A DNA stretch of 64,000 nucleotides from Hyaloscypha bicolor E (lineage: Eukaryota; Ascomycota; Leotiomycetes; Helotiales; Hyaloscyphaceae). The notes beneath the pieces were generated by a model, which saw only the letters and a program-made list of their open reading frames with translations, was not told the origin of the DNA and ran no database searches. The translations under genes and the position numbers were made by a program. The DNA lies in the NCBI RefSeq assembly GCF_002865645.1, contig NW_020194628.1, positions 620,001-684,000 of the forward strand. The letters are read 5' to 3'. Shown here in pieces: positions 12,684 to 23,780 of the stretch (the first letter of the stretch is position 1; the number at the start of each line of letters is the position of its first letter).

Positions 12684-12720
12684 GTGTTGATGTTGATGTT
12701 GATGTTGATATTAATGTTGA
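12684..12720. repeat. TTGATG hexanucleotide microsatellite
   Basis: About six imperfect tandem copies of a TTGATG-type hexamer, just after the GT69 gene and probably in or beyond its 3' UTR. Confidence 0.85.
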
Positions 12721-13820
12721 GATACCTGATCTGTTGTAGATATGTGAGATGCCTTCTGGCAAATGAGAGCTGAGATTCTAGACACCAGGCGCTCCATGGC
12801 AAGGTCGTGGAATCTTTGTTGTTGTTTGCATCTGTGTTGTTTCGCATATTGAGTTCCATGAGCCAAGTAGGCTGTCTTCTCTGCTCGGGACAAGTTGGGC
12901 TGGACTGCAATGTGTCTTGAGGTATATCTCCACTCCTACACAGTGTGTTAGCCTGCGTCGCGCGTCTATGGATGCCCAGCGGTGACGGTTTTGCCACAAT
13001 TTCAGCGGCTTTTTATCAATTGATGTCAATCTTATTGAAACAGGATGTTTTATGGTTCCGCGGCCACCAGCCACCAGCCACCAGCCAGCAGACTCGCACA
13101 TCTTGCTGAGAAGAAATAACAAAGCCTTAGATACCTATTGTGCAGCTTCGCAAGTGACCTGGGCAGCTTCTTCTCCACCTCCAGTGAGACGCTCGTCCCT
13201 TTAGTATAAGACGAGCTCCAGGCCACGTTCTTGGGGCCGACTTCGATGCCATCCGTGCCAAGTACTTCGCCTTCTTGATCTTGAGGACTTATTGTCCGGC
13301 GGTGAGCACGCCTCTAGCAATTCTCCGCATATCCATTCCGTTCCACTGTGCTCGGAGTGTAAGGGATTGTCATCGAGGCAAATTGTAGACGGCTAAGAGG
13401 ACGTTCACGTGTCTGGCACGCCGTGGGCTAGTCGGTAGGGCGAGTGGAGAGTGCTGTGCATGTAACGGAGCCGCAATATTGTTTCGGAAGGTCCACAGGT
13501 CCTCTGACTCAAGGTTCGCGCGTGTCTGACGGAGAGTTCGTCGGTATCGATCGAGGTTGGTGAGAGTCTCGGCTCGACTGACATATCCTCACGGTTTCGG
13601 GGAGACCCGCACAGTGCCGGCATTCAAGTGACCAGCCGCTGCAAGCGAGAGCATGACGCATCCCTATGGGCTTCAGAGGGGAAGTTTCATTTGTAAGAAG
13701 GACCAAATCGTGATGGTGGCTGGAATGACGCGCCCCCGGAAGCTTTTTGGGGGCGGCCAGGGGAGAAGGCTGAGAGGTGGGAAATACGACACGTCTTACG
13801 GCCTCCACGGGCGTCTTTCA

Positions 13821-13838
13821 CCCCCCCCCCCCCCCCCC
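13821..13838. repeat. Poly-C homopolymer run (18 C)
   Basis: Uninterrupted run of 18 cytosines in non-coding DNA. The exact length may be an assembly estimate. Confidence 0.9.
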
Positions 13839-14459
13839 TCTGAAGTTCTGGTTGTGAGAGAGGCGCATGAGTCATGTATGATTTCCATTAGGTGTCATGA
13901 ATCTGGACGTCTCAAGCACCTGCTTCGAAGTCACTGCTTACTTGTAAGGTTTGCATTCGGGGGAGGTTGGGAGTCTCTCAGCCAACAAGCAGGCATAACC
14001 TCGATGAACTGATGACTTAGATCCTTGTCAGCAGCAGCAATTTTTCTTTGTTTATATTTGGCACCCAATCATTCTATCCTCCTTCACTGCTTTCAGATGG
14101 TTTGTGTTTGATGGCGTCCTGCTGATTCTCGCAAGTACGACCCGAGGAGGCCGTGGCAACCAACCGAGCGGTTGGGGAGGCGACCTTACAACGCAGAACC
14201 TCGAAGTCCTGGAGGCTTGGGTGCATGTGATCAGCCGGCCGGGTGGCGGTCATTCTGTACAGGCGGCGTTGGCAGGGTTCGAAAGGGCGGCAAGCTGCCG
14301 ATGCAGGGGCCAGCCGAAGATGTTGGTCAACCCGTGGCAGCAGCATTGTCCTCCGGTTGTCTCAGGCTCTGGGTTCGAGATATCCCGACTTGCCTTACTG
14401 ACTGAGGCTGAGAAATTTTATATCCTAGACCGGGCCAGAAATATAATCCCCTTATATAC

Positions 14460-15060
14460 CTCTTAGGGTTCGGATCGAACTTGCAAGTAATGGGTATTTG
14501 ACGAATATTCGACGAATGATATCGAATAAAATCAATTTATAAGTTCGAAGTTTGGTTAGAGTTTTAAATCGAATTCCGTTGAAGATTTGACGGTTTAATA
14601 AAGTTTTACACTATACATATTTCCTTTTATATCCCTATTATATTAGTTTTATATTATGCTTTTTTATACTTCCTTTATACCCCCTTTTACTTCTAACACT
14701 TAAATCCTCCTTTTTCCTCGTATTTCCTATCCTATCCTCTCCTTTTCTTTATTTTCTTCATTACTTTCACGTGATATATGTCCTTACTCCTCTTTCCTTA
14801 AAGCCTTCCAGCATGAGTTATCTCCTCTACTTCTTGACAGTAAGTATTCTCTCTTATTTTCTCCATTCTTTTAATACTATTTATGGAAATAAAAATAAAA
14901 GGGACATAATACTAAGCAAATTATTTGAAGAAGTTATAAATTTATACTTTATATTACTAAAATTCGTCAAATTTAACGGTCGAGGCATATTTATTGAATT
15001 TGAATAAACTGAATTATTTAAAGTTCGAATCCACGATCAATTGAACCCTTTTCAGAGTTC
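14460..15060. repeat. AT-rich island, probable decayed transposon
   Basis: Composition drops sharply to AT-rich with TTTTATATTA-like words, flanked by normal-GC sequence. Both edges carry related words in opposite orientation: GGGTTCGGATCGAACTT on the left, and on the right the reverse complement of a GGGTTCAATTGATCG...TTCGAACTT pattern. TTTGACG is also present at both sides. This suggests degraded terminal inverted repeats after repeat-induced point mutation. No clear target duplication was found, so the boundaries are approximate. Confidence 0.4.
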
Positions 15061-15857
15061 GGCCTAGATTTGAATCAATCAGTGCCGTAGCTCGACTAAT
15101 TACCCGATTATACGCTGGGATGAGTCCGGCTCGAACTAGCTTGCCTTCCGATAGAATAGCCTATATAAATACAAGCCTCAGGATCTACCCAATTAGAAAA
15201 GTGAAAGTCTGTGTGACACTTTTCCACTTCAAAGCCCTGCTCTCGCGCGAGCCTGATGACCCCAAAACAAGGTTTGGAGACCTGCCAACGAGGACCTATG
15301 CCCCATGAGGCAACTTCGCCAACATGTGGTCGTAGGATTCCTTAATAAACAATAATGATATGTTCATACACCGCAGTTACAGGCTCAGAACAGAACTCCC
15401 TCAACCCTGCTAAACGCCATCCACTTCGAATTCCTCGAAGTGAAGGGTTGGCCATCACGGCGTGTGTCATAATTGGAGCCCAACGCCAAGCAATCAGTTT
15501 CCAATGAGAGTCCAAGTAACCTTACATCTCAGATCCAGTCGCAGGTAGAAGAAGTGAGAAGGCTGGGGCTGAAGCAATGCAGGAGGGTGTGCGACACTAG
15601 TTTCTCTCGGCTACACGGCGCAGACGCCGTCTTGAGGACCACCGGGGCTTTAAGTCCAAGAGTTAGGTCTTAAAGTATTGGCTATCTAGGAAACTTGAAG
15701 CGGGTACTAGTTTGATATGATTCAGGACGATGGTGTTCACAGGGGAGGTGGGGGTGTCATTGCCCACAACATCGGGCGCAACCCCTCCAGCCCTCAAAAT
15801 GGGATATAAGCATCAGCAGCACATCCTTTCTTTACCGAAGTCCTCCTTCCTGTGTAA

Positions 15858-16217
15858 AACATCTTTCGAGCTAAACCATTACTTGTAATTCCCCATCTCA
15901 GACTCGAAGACCTCGAAGATACCTCCCACGAACTTCAAAGCACGACAGCTTCCACCCCTCCTTACACTGAAAATATCTGTTTTCTTATACCAGAAAGCTA
16001 TCAAATCTTCCATCTCCTCGGGGTCACAATAACCCTGGACGGACGCCAAACCCTGTTTCCTTTTTGGCGAAGAAATACCAAATCAGTTTCCGAGGAGAGA
16101 CCAGGAAACCCCGCAAGATGGCAAGAACAAGATATTTTTGTTCCGGGTTACCCAATCGACAGCATTGTTGTCATTGTTTTTTCTCCAATAAAAGGAGATG
16201 GCGAATGCAGAATGTAA
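15858..16217 (+). other. ATG-less open frame of 119 codons, possible relic exon
   Basis: Stop-free frame between in-frame TAA codons at 15855 and 16215, with coding-like composition (for example NICFLIPESYQIFHLLGVT, then FVPGYPIDSIVVIVFSP). It lacks an initiator ATG, and I found no neighbouring exon joined by good splice sites. It could be a relic of a gene or chance. No family is recognised. Confidence 0.2.
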
Positions 16218-17857
16218 ATAAACGAAGGCATAGCACGAGCGGAAGGAAGAGCAAGTACTGTCGCAAACTGCTATTTATGTTCTTGCTTAAACTGGATTTC
16301 AAAGCAGGTTACCGGGGAGCCTACCGTCAAGCAGCAACACTCCAAACATCTCACCGACGTTCTCACTTAGATTCGAATACAAGAAGGCCGGGTGGAAGAA
16401 CTTCAACAGCATTCAACAGGCACCTCATCTCTCCTCAGATCCCAATCGAGACAATCGAAGAGCATGATCCTGTTGAGCAATCGGAATCCCGCGTGCGGAG
16501 CCGACGTTCGAACTTATCCTTCCAACGTTCGCGACGGAGTATGTGCCCTAGCCCCGGCTAACCTGGCATGATCTCGAGCGGATTTGGCATAATCTTACCA
16601 GAGCCTCGGCTGCGCTGAACAATCGAATGTCGCCCTTCTGTGCGGAGGGTGGTGATGCTACGGACGAAAGGTTACGGTACTATTTCGACTGGAGGGATAC
16701 GCTAATGGAGGTGTCAGGCCTCAACAAGCCATTTTGGGGAGGGGGGAAAGGAATGCACATTGATTTACGTTTTTTGATGGAATGATCTTTTGTGAGCAGT
16801 CTTCTGGCTATTTTTAGAATATCCCAAGGAAAATGATCAGGGACACATGCTAACACACTTCAGGTGAAAGGAAAGAGTGATCTTACACAAACCTTTGTGT
16901 TATCGAGAATGCTGGCACCTCTCGAATTTCCAGTCACCAATAGCGGGATTGTCTAGAAATGGCTGAATATTAGACTAAATAGTCTCAACTATCAAATTAT
17001 AGGAGAATGTATATTCATTTCCCCTCCCCATTATGCCATCATCCCGTCATGACGCCATATCCTCCTCCTCCCTGGTCAACTTCCCACCCCACGTTGCTCG
17101 TTAAGCCAACCTCTCCACCCTCCTCCTTCCGCCATTACCTGTAATAATAGTCATGGCAAAGATCTTTCTCCCACTCTCTCCATTCCTCGCACTCCTCCAC
17201 CTACACGTCTAAAAAGTCACGCCACTCCTACTCCTTGACACACGGGAAGGCAACATTCTCGGTATCAACCTAGTAATAAATTTTTGAGAGGCGATGCTGA
17301 AGGAAACACATTGCTCATAAAAGCAGCCTCTATATTCTCACCATCTTGTATTCGAATCTTGGAAATTGAAGCATGATCAATTTCGCGAAACTCAGGGGCT
17401 CGCTTAGTGTATTTAATCTACTCAAGTCCCAACCCAGTGGCAGTTGTCGGTCTCTCTCTTCTTAGCATGTTGGCTTGGGTAATCAGCAAGCATATGGGAA
17501 AGCTTAGGGCCTCGAAATTGGGTGCGGTCTAGATTGAAAGGAGATATTCATTTACTTGTGAGGTGATTTTGAAGGAAAAGAATCACGTGATGGAAGAAAG
17601 TCATCTCGAAACTCAATATTTATCTAAATTTACTTGTGGATACATGGAAATAAGAAGGGGGAGAAGGGAGCTGTAAGGCAAAATCATGAGTATCCAAATC
17701 AACCCGCAAGAATAGCCTGACCCAATCAAATACATAGAGATCCTCAAAAAATCAAAAAAATCAAAAAATCCGAAAAACTCTCGCTTCGCCTACATCCAAA
17801 CAAATGTATAGGGAGAGCTTCTATCCCACCATTCCCATCCCAATACCTTTACTCGAC

Positions 17858-18346
17858 TCACTTCATCTCAGCCGATGTATTACTTCCTTGTATACGAAAC
17901 GATAGTGGGGCGACGCCGTAACTCAACCTGCAATGCCCGTGTTTGCAACCCTCGCATAGAGCGCTTTCGTGTCGATGCTCACTCGTACGAACCGTAAAAG
18001 AGGGTCGATCCATCTCTATACCACTCCACTTTTTGAGACGATATGCAATTCTCTGTGCGTATGAATCATCCGAGAATGGCTGACTGAGACTTCCACAATC
18101 TTTGCAGCATTGGTGATACACTCGGGCATTGTAGTGTTGTTCGGGATACATTCGTATTGTAATAGCAATCATTTTGCTAGCCCATCCTGCATTGGGGCAA
18201 ACATTATTCAAGCACTTGAAGCGTCCCATGATATTGGTATCGTATTCTTCAATAGATCCTTTGTTCTCGTCGATTGCGAAGAAAGTAAAGGAGACGTCAT
18301 CCTCCTCTAACAGGCGGCTTACACTATCGTGCAATGCTGGATACAT
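17858..18346 (-). CDS. zf-3CxxC zinc-finger domain protein
   Basis: Encodes 162 aa from the ATG at 18346 (MYPALHDSVSRLLEEDD), where similarity to the family appears to begin. The frame stays open upstream to beyond 18472 without another ATG, so an upstream exon or non-ATG start is possible. The zf-3CxxC domain fills most of it: EYDTNIMGRFKCLNNVCPN, then GW and the IAITIRMYPEQHYNARVYHQ segment, then CKDC and CEGCKHGHC. These Cys pairs should bind zinc. Fungal proteins with this domain are mostly uncharacterised, and animal relatives (RTP/REEP-interacting proteins) act in receptor trafficking. No function is proposed here. Its upstream flank contains a MITE about 220 bp from the ATG. Confidence 0.72.
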   Translation of the reverse strand: MYPALHDSVSRLLEEDDVSFTFFAIDENKGSIEEYDTNIMGRFKCLNNVCPNAGWASKMIAITIRMYPEQHYNARVYHQCCKDCGSLSQPFSDDSYAQRIAYRLKKWSGIEMDRPSFTVRTSEHRHESALCEGCKHGHCRLSYGVAPLSFRIQGSNTSAEMK

Positions 18347-18560
18347 AGACCACGAGTTTTCAAACCTTGCGGTTTCGACTTTTGTCTTGTGCGTGATTTT
18401 GGCTCTCTGTGCAACTTCGGCTTTGGGGGCGCCATGCCGAACAATTTGAGTCTGGCCTATATGCAAGCTCACGATGGCAGAGCTTGAGGAAGGAGATAAA
18501 CCCGTTTTGAGCGAGCAATGAATATCGAGCCAGAAGATACGGTGTTGGGAGGAGAATTTC

Positions 18561-19014
18561 GACGTAACCAGTGTGAGAAATGAATAGATTAGATTAGATT
18601 AATGGCTATTAATCTAATCTATTCATGAAATTTTCTCATTAATCATATTCTATTCACGAATTAATTAAGCTAATCATGAATATTCATGAATAACTTGATT
18701 AATGTACACGTGACCGCAGCACGTGACAGGCTAGCCTAATTAGGTAAGGATCAGGCTCTAGTGCTACCTTGCTTCTAGAGAGAAAAGCTCGCTAAGGCAG
18801 TGCTAGAGCAAGAACCTTACTTAATTAGGCTAGACCATCACGTGCTGTAATCACGTGTACATTAATCAAGGTATTCATGAATAATCATGATTAATTATTC
18901 TAATCTAATCAAATTACATAAGTATCACGTTAATCAAATTCTATTCACGCTATTCATGAATATTCATGAATTAATCAATTAATCAGATTAATTTTTTCGC
19001 ACACTGGACGTAAC
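18561..19014. mobile_element. Foldback hAT-type MITE with 8-bp target-site duplication
   Basis: The element proper spans 18569-19006 (438 bp) and is flanked on both sides by the direct repeat GACGTAAC (18561-18568 and 19007-19014). Its ends are inverted: CAGTGTGAGAAA on the left, and CAGTGTGCGAAA on the complementary strand at the right. The inverted relation extends through almost the whole element. Each arm of about 210 bp carries, in mirrored order, ATTCATGAATA, CTTGATTAATGTACACGTGA, CAGCACGTGA, TAGCCTAATTA and GTAAGG, so a single strand could fold into a long hairpin. An 8-bp duplication and CAG-type termini fit the hAT superfamily. It has no coding capacity, so it is non-autonomous. It sits upstream of the zf-3CxxC gene. 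Confidence 0.88.
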
Positions 19015-19965
19015 AATCGTGTTGCCATAATAGACGGAGGGTTGCCGTCTTACTTCATAAGTACATATCTTCTTCAGGAAAAGATCAACTGGTAATGGAA
19101 AGTGGGCCGATTGACGTGGCTTGCTGCCATTGGATAGCTAGAAGGCATCATGAGCCCTCCGTCCAAAGCCACAAGCTACATATCTTGATCTAATTTAGAC
19201 ATAGTTACATTGAGGAAGGTTATCGTTAACCTCTCGACCATTCTCACTAAATCTCTCGACCGTATTCTCTTAAACTCAAAACAAGCCACTTACTATGTAC
19301 GGACTCATCAGACGCTTGGCATCTCACAGTATTGGCCAACCTAGCTGATAGACGCCGCCGCTGGCTGCGGCCAATGATCCAAGCTACGAACTCCAGAACT
19401 ACGGTAGGAACACTGCGAAGAAGATCATTATATGTACCCGTCTCGATACATATGTTCTTTTTATTCACAATGTCCCTGCCCAAGACGCAGTTGAATGTCG
19501 ATTCACATGCACGTAGGATAAATAAAGCACCGAGATCGACTTCACTCTTAAGACAGACGAATCTATGACAAATCCTCGACGTCAATGACACCCATACAGC
19601 AGGCACACCTGTGGAAAGACTTCGCAAATGGCCTTACCGAACCGGCCAACTCCATTTGTCGTTTGGCATTGAAGTGGATACAGGTTATCCTGTTGGGTAT
19701 CAACGCATGGGTGCAGCCAATCCTCTAGTCAGTGGTGTCACACAGCAGGTCGACACGCCACGCCAGACTGCCCATCTCAGTTGGATGAATCGACGTGGTT
19801 TTTGCCAATCCAATAACAAAATTTACTTCCATAGTGTTTGCAATGTTTGCTTCCATCAGCCCATTCTGAACTCCCATCTAGAAGAACTTTTCGTCTGAGT
19901 TTACCGCTGCAGTTTCCATTGCAAATGAGAATAGCGGAACTTTGAAGGGAGCAAGGGACGTAACA
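19015..19965. other. Intergenic region upstream of SET-MYND gene
   Basis: About 950 bp between the MITE and the SET-MYND start codon. Open frames on either strand are short and unconvincing. The promoter of the SET-MYND gene should be here. Confidence 0.5.
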
Positions 19966-21765
19966 ATGCCGAGCACGACAGGCAATCCCCTATACGCCTT
20001 GCAGGATGTTCCAGGGAAAGGAAAAGGTCTCGTCGCAATCGAAAAGATCTTCAAGGGCACGCGAATTCTTTCCGAAGAGCCCATTATTACAATACCTCGC
20101 AATGAACTAAACAGTGAACGGCTACGGACAACTATTAGCCAGCAAATTGATGCCCTCAGCGAACACCAGCGGCAAGGATTCCTCTCCATGCACAGCATCT
20201 ACCCATATGGGAACACTGCTGAGCAGTATCTCGGCATCCTTCGGACAAACACCCTCCCGATTGATACTGATGAAAGTGGAGGGGGAATCTTCCTCGAAGC
20301 ATGCCGCATCAACCACGCCTGTGATAACAACGCACAGAAGGGCTGGAACGAGAATACAATGACACACACAGTCCATGCTTTGAGAGACATTAACAAAGGC
20401 GAAGAGATCACGATAACCTACATAGTCGTTCTCAGGGACCGCAAAGCCCGACGTGAAGCTCTTCAGGCAAAGTTCGACTTTGAATGTTTATGCCCTCTCT
20501 GCTCCCTACCGCTAGAGCAGAGCCAGGAAAGCGATAGGAGATTGGATGAGATTCATTGCTTGGATGGTGTCATCGACCAACTCGGCACAGAGGGGGTTTT
20601 GTCATCCCCCCTCCGGACCCTCCGCTACTTTGATCAACAGGTTCTTCTCTATAACGAGCAAGGAAGAGAGGACGTTGGTTTAGCGCAGGCCTATGTCAAC
20701 GCCGCTCAGATTGCCATCGCTAATAGCGACTTGGCAAGAGGACGCATCTTCGCGGAGAGGGCGGTATCTGTGTGGAGGACAGCCCTAGGCGGCGACAGCA
20801 CACAAGCGATCGAGAACGGAACTATAGCACGGGATCCCTCTAAGTACATTCTATATGGAGTTTCAAAGAAGTGGAGGACGACAGAAGATGAAGCCCCAAG
20901 CGGACTTGAATCGAGCGACTTCGAAGACTGGCTTTGGAGGAGGGAGAAACCAAAAATCCTTGGACAGCTGGCGAATCTGCGGAGCCGCGCGACCTTCCCA
21001 GGGTTCATTGACCTACCCGACGAGAACGACGTTGACCCAGAGTTCTATGAGAGCAGCCACACGGGTCGTTACCGACCACGGCGCCATTGGTGCTTCTTAG
21101 GCGAGATTGTGGATTTCACCACACTCCTGCGTCTGCAGATGGAGATCAAGGATGTCGACGGTACAACCATTCCACTATATTTCTATACCGATAGTCGAGG
21201 TAGTGAGCTGGTACCTGCACAGGTTCAAAAGGGGTACACGGTCGCCATTCTCTACGCAGAGCGTCACGCATTTATGTTTTGCGAGCCCGGCATCCGCCAT
21301 GAGGATCCTCAGATGATCAAGGTAAATATTACTCCAATAACTGCTAATCTGTATAATTAAGCCTCATTTACGTTCGCTAACCGAATACGACTTCACGTAG
21401 ATCTTTCCACTATCACTGCATAAATTGCTGGTTTTAAACGACCAGGTCCAACAGTTCTCAACAGAGCTTGATGGTATCAGAATGTGTCACGGGTGCGGTA
21501 AAAAGGCAGCCTCTCTGCATCGGTGCAGCAAGTGTTCGTCTTTCTGGTATTGCGGCAGGGTAAGACCGCCATTGATCCCCTTATTATGTTGATTGGACGC
21601 TAATATAAGTGTGCTAAGGCCTGTCAGGTAGCTGGCTGGAACGAGAAAGGCCACAAGTCTGATTGCAAGTTCCTCAAAGATCCCGATTTGCGAGAATTGT
21701 TCGTTCTCAAATGGGACGAATTTGATAACCATATTCGATTTCCTCTCCACGCTACAAAGGACTAG
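19966..21765 (+). CDS. SET-domain protein with C-terminal MYND zinc finger
   Basis: Predicted 553-aa protein from exons 19966-21321, 21401-21559 and 21619-21765. The N-terminal SET domain (about residues 8-165) shows GKGKGLVAIEKIFKGTRIL, the INHACDNNA segment corresponding to the NHSC motif that shapes the cofactor pocket, and ALRDINKGEEITITY. It is followed by a post-SET-like CLCPLC. A helical region (about 190-290) may be TPR-like. A domain around HWCFLGEIVDF...HAFMFCEPGIRHEDPQMIK precedes the MYND finger, as in other fungal MYND proteins. The finger (about 481-525) has CHGC, CSKC, YCGRAC and a final HKSDC. By family it may be a protein lysine methyltransferase, with substrate unknown. The SET motif is less canonical (Ala for Ser), so activity is not certain. 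An in-frame TTG lies 24 bp upstream, and ATG 19966 is preferred. Confidence 0.88.
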
Positions 21766-21865
21766 TTGGGCTTCGCGATGCTGTGACTTCATTTACTAAT
21801 ATATATAACTATAGTCTTATTTTCATTTATAACACTGCCTTCCCTGCGAAAGTTCTGAATCTTTT

Positions 21866-22526
21866 CCAATTCCCGGGCTTGAGGGAAATGTAAAACGACC
21901 CCCCCCCCCCCCCCAGGTGTCGATTGGGGGCCGGACTAGACACTACCCCAAAGGAGAGGCGCTCGTAAAGAAATACCAAAAATCTAGCTTTCTCTTAAAC
22001 TTTAATTTAAGTTATAAGGAATCAATAGAATTTAGTACTTTCTCATTTTCTTATAACACTAATTAAGAACTATTTAAATATAAACTTATTAAAAAATACT
22101 AAATAGTACTAATTCTTTAAATTAAAGAAGTTAAAAGTTAAAATTTTATAACTTAAAGATAAGATCAAGAAAGCCTAAAAATTTAGCGAATAAGTCCCTA
22201 AAACTAGATATGAGAGCCTTATAAGCCCCGAATTTATAGGGCATTAATAAGCTCAAGAACTAAGAACTTAATTAATTAGTATATAAACTTCTTTAAACTA
22301 AAATTCTATTTCAAGAAATCTTTTTATTATAAGTGTAGAAGCACGTTACTATATTATAAGCCTTATAATATTTTAGCTTATACTTATATTAAAAATCTAA
22401 CTTAAGATCTCTAAATAACTTAAGTAGCCAATTACAAGTAGTTAATACCCTGGCCCACAATTAACCCCCAAATCGACGTACTGGGAAGGGGGGTTATCGT
22501 TTTACATTTTCCCGGGGTTGACTGTA
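21866..22526. mobile_element. Decayed Fot1-like Tc1/mariner element (non-autonomous, RIP-like)
   Basis: The right end, read on the complementary strand, is CAGTCAACCCCGGGAAAATG followed by TAAAACGATAACCCCCC, ending next to TA (22525-22526). The left end (about 21868-21930) matches this inverted: CCAATTCCCGGG, GGGAAATGTAAAACGA, a C run and GTCGATTGGGGG. An AGTCAA start, a C-rich terminal repeat and a TA target are typical of Fot1/pogo-type fungal elements. The interior of about 500 bp is extremely AT-rich with no coding capacity, as expected after repeat-induced point mutation. The left boundary is blurred by an apparent 7-8 bp insertion. Confidence 0.68.
21899..21914. repeat. Poly-C run (16 C) inside the left terminal repeat
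   Basis: The run lies where the opposite terminal repeat has CCCCCCTTCCC, so it probably expanded from a C-rich stretch of the transposon end. Confidence 0.85.
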
Positions 22527-22706
22527 CTGGCTGGAAATGGCACACTTCGGGTAGCGCGGCCATCCAACGATAGAATGCCCAGACGTCCTCGGACGTAAAC
22601 ACTGACGAGCCACAAACGAAAAGAATATGAATAGGGCAGGTCTTCTCATTTCAAATTTCACTTCTCTAACCCGGTAGTCAGCTTGAAGCCAGTGGCTTAA
22701 TGATCC

Positions 22707-23670
22707 TTACAGTACCATATATCTGTATGCGTCCGCATCAAAGGAGTGTGCACGACGCATTGCTATGTTAAAGCCAATGAAAACTGAGTAATTGACAACA
22801 GCAGTACTGTCCAGCTGATTTAACTTGAGCTTGAAGATTTTCTCTCGTTTCGTCTCTCTTGACGCACCCGCTTCCAAGCCCAAATCAATGGTCCTAGGGA
22901 TCCCACGGACCACTGGTACAAAAATGATGCCACAAAGCGGGATTTTAATCTCATCAGAGAAGGTCGCATCTGAGAAGATGGTATGTAGTATAAGGAGACG
23001 ATGGAGTAACATTTTGAACAGAATTGTGCTCATTGGAAAATATCGCCCTGACAAGGACGTTACACAGAGGCCGAGCACGTACATGGACCAGGTAAGAAAG
23101 GATGCTGGGGGCGAGTCTTCGACTAGGCTTGCTTTATCTGCAATCAAACACTTAGTATTGTGTAAAATGCAGAAGATAAAAATCGCATATAGAGTAAGAA
23201 GCTCGTCTGATCGAAGGCCTATGCTTGTGCCGCTCAGGTTAAGGTGATTTATCATGAATATAATCGTTCCAGAAATCAGAATGAAGATTACAAAAAGACC
23301 GTCCGTTACTTGTACCATGGTTGACGTTGAACTGCTAAGAGTGTTACGGTTGAAGTACGCATCAAGATGCTGGAGGTGATGGTGGCATTCAAGATAAGGG
23401 CATCGTTCGACCTTCGAAAGATGTCGAAGTCACCGGGCAGAACATTCTGACTAGTCTTCAGGGAGTTGAAGTATGTGCTGTTCTCCCACTTAATCAGCTC
23501 ATGGAGTATACAAGCAATAGAAAGAGTCATACGGGATATGCGAGACTCTGGCCTGTTAGATCTAGCTCATAGCTTTTCCTCGTGTCTTCATGTGCGACCC
23601 AGATGCCCACTCCTCCTTCAATCAGTGCAAGGAACGCTGCGATCACACCCAGAACGGCACAAAGCGGCAT
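22707..23670 (-). CDS. Putative multi-pass membrane protein, gene model unresolved
   Basis: The best-supported part is the frame 23318-22707 (203 aa). It has about five hydrophobic segments, including GLFVIFILISGTIIFMI, LLTLYAIFIFCIL, FLTWSMYVLGLCVTSL and IPLCGIIFVPVV. The same frame is open upstream to about 23420. A further hydrophobic segment (MPLCAVLGVIAAFLALIEGGVGIWV) follows an ATG at 23670 in another frame, with a plausible donor GTATGA near 23530, so one or two introns are likely. I could not find a splice pattern that joins all parts. I do not recognise the family. It may be a lineage-specific membrane protein or a damaged gene. Confidence 0.35.
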
Positions 23671-23780
23671 CCCAAAATGTTTCCGTTAGGACTCAAAATA
23701 AAATTCGATGATCTCGATGGATGGCTGCGGCATGGCTCCAGTTGACTATGTAATCAAGTTCCCAACACCCCAATAAAAAG

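Larger units (their letters stand above)
12562..17857. other. Gene-poor region with microsatellite, AT-rich island and poly-C tract
   Basis: About 5.3 kb in which no gene is convincing. It contains a TTGATG microsatellite (12684-12720), an 18-C run (13821-13838), a strongly AT-rich island (about 14460-15060) and an ATG-less open frame (15858-16217). ORFs such as 13653-14012 and 16064-16561 show no domain or splice signals and have odd composition. Polypyrimidine-rich DNA occurs around 16,990-17,220. Confidence 0.5.

Noticed and set aside
13420..13520. Possible tRNA (words like CTAGTCGGTAGGGCG and GGTTCGCG)
   Set aside because: D-arm and T-arm words are not at proper spacing, and no acceptor or anticodon stem pairs.
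13405..14466. Several 70-120-codon frames on both strands
   Set aside because: Mutually overlapping, crossing the poly-C run, no domains.
16064..16561. 165-codon plus-strand frame rich in Arg and Ser
   Set aside because: Overlaps a better ATG-less frame. Composition is typical of a shadow and there is no family match.
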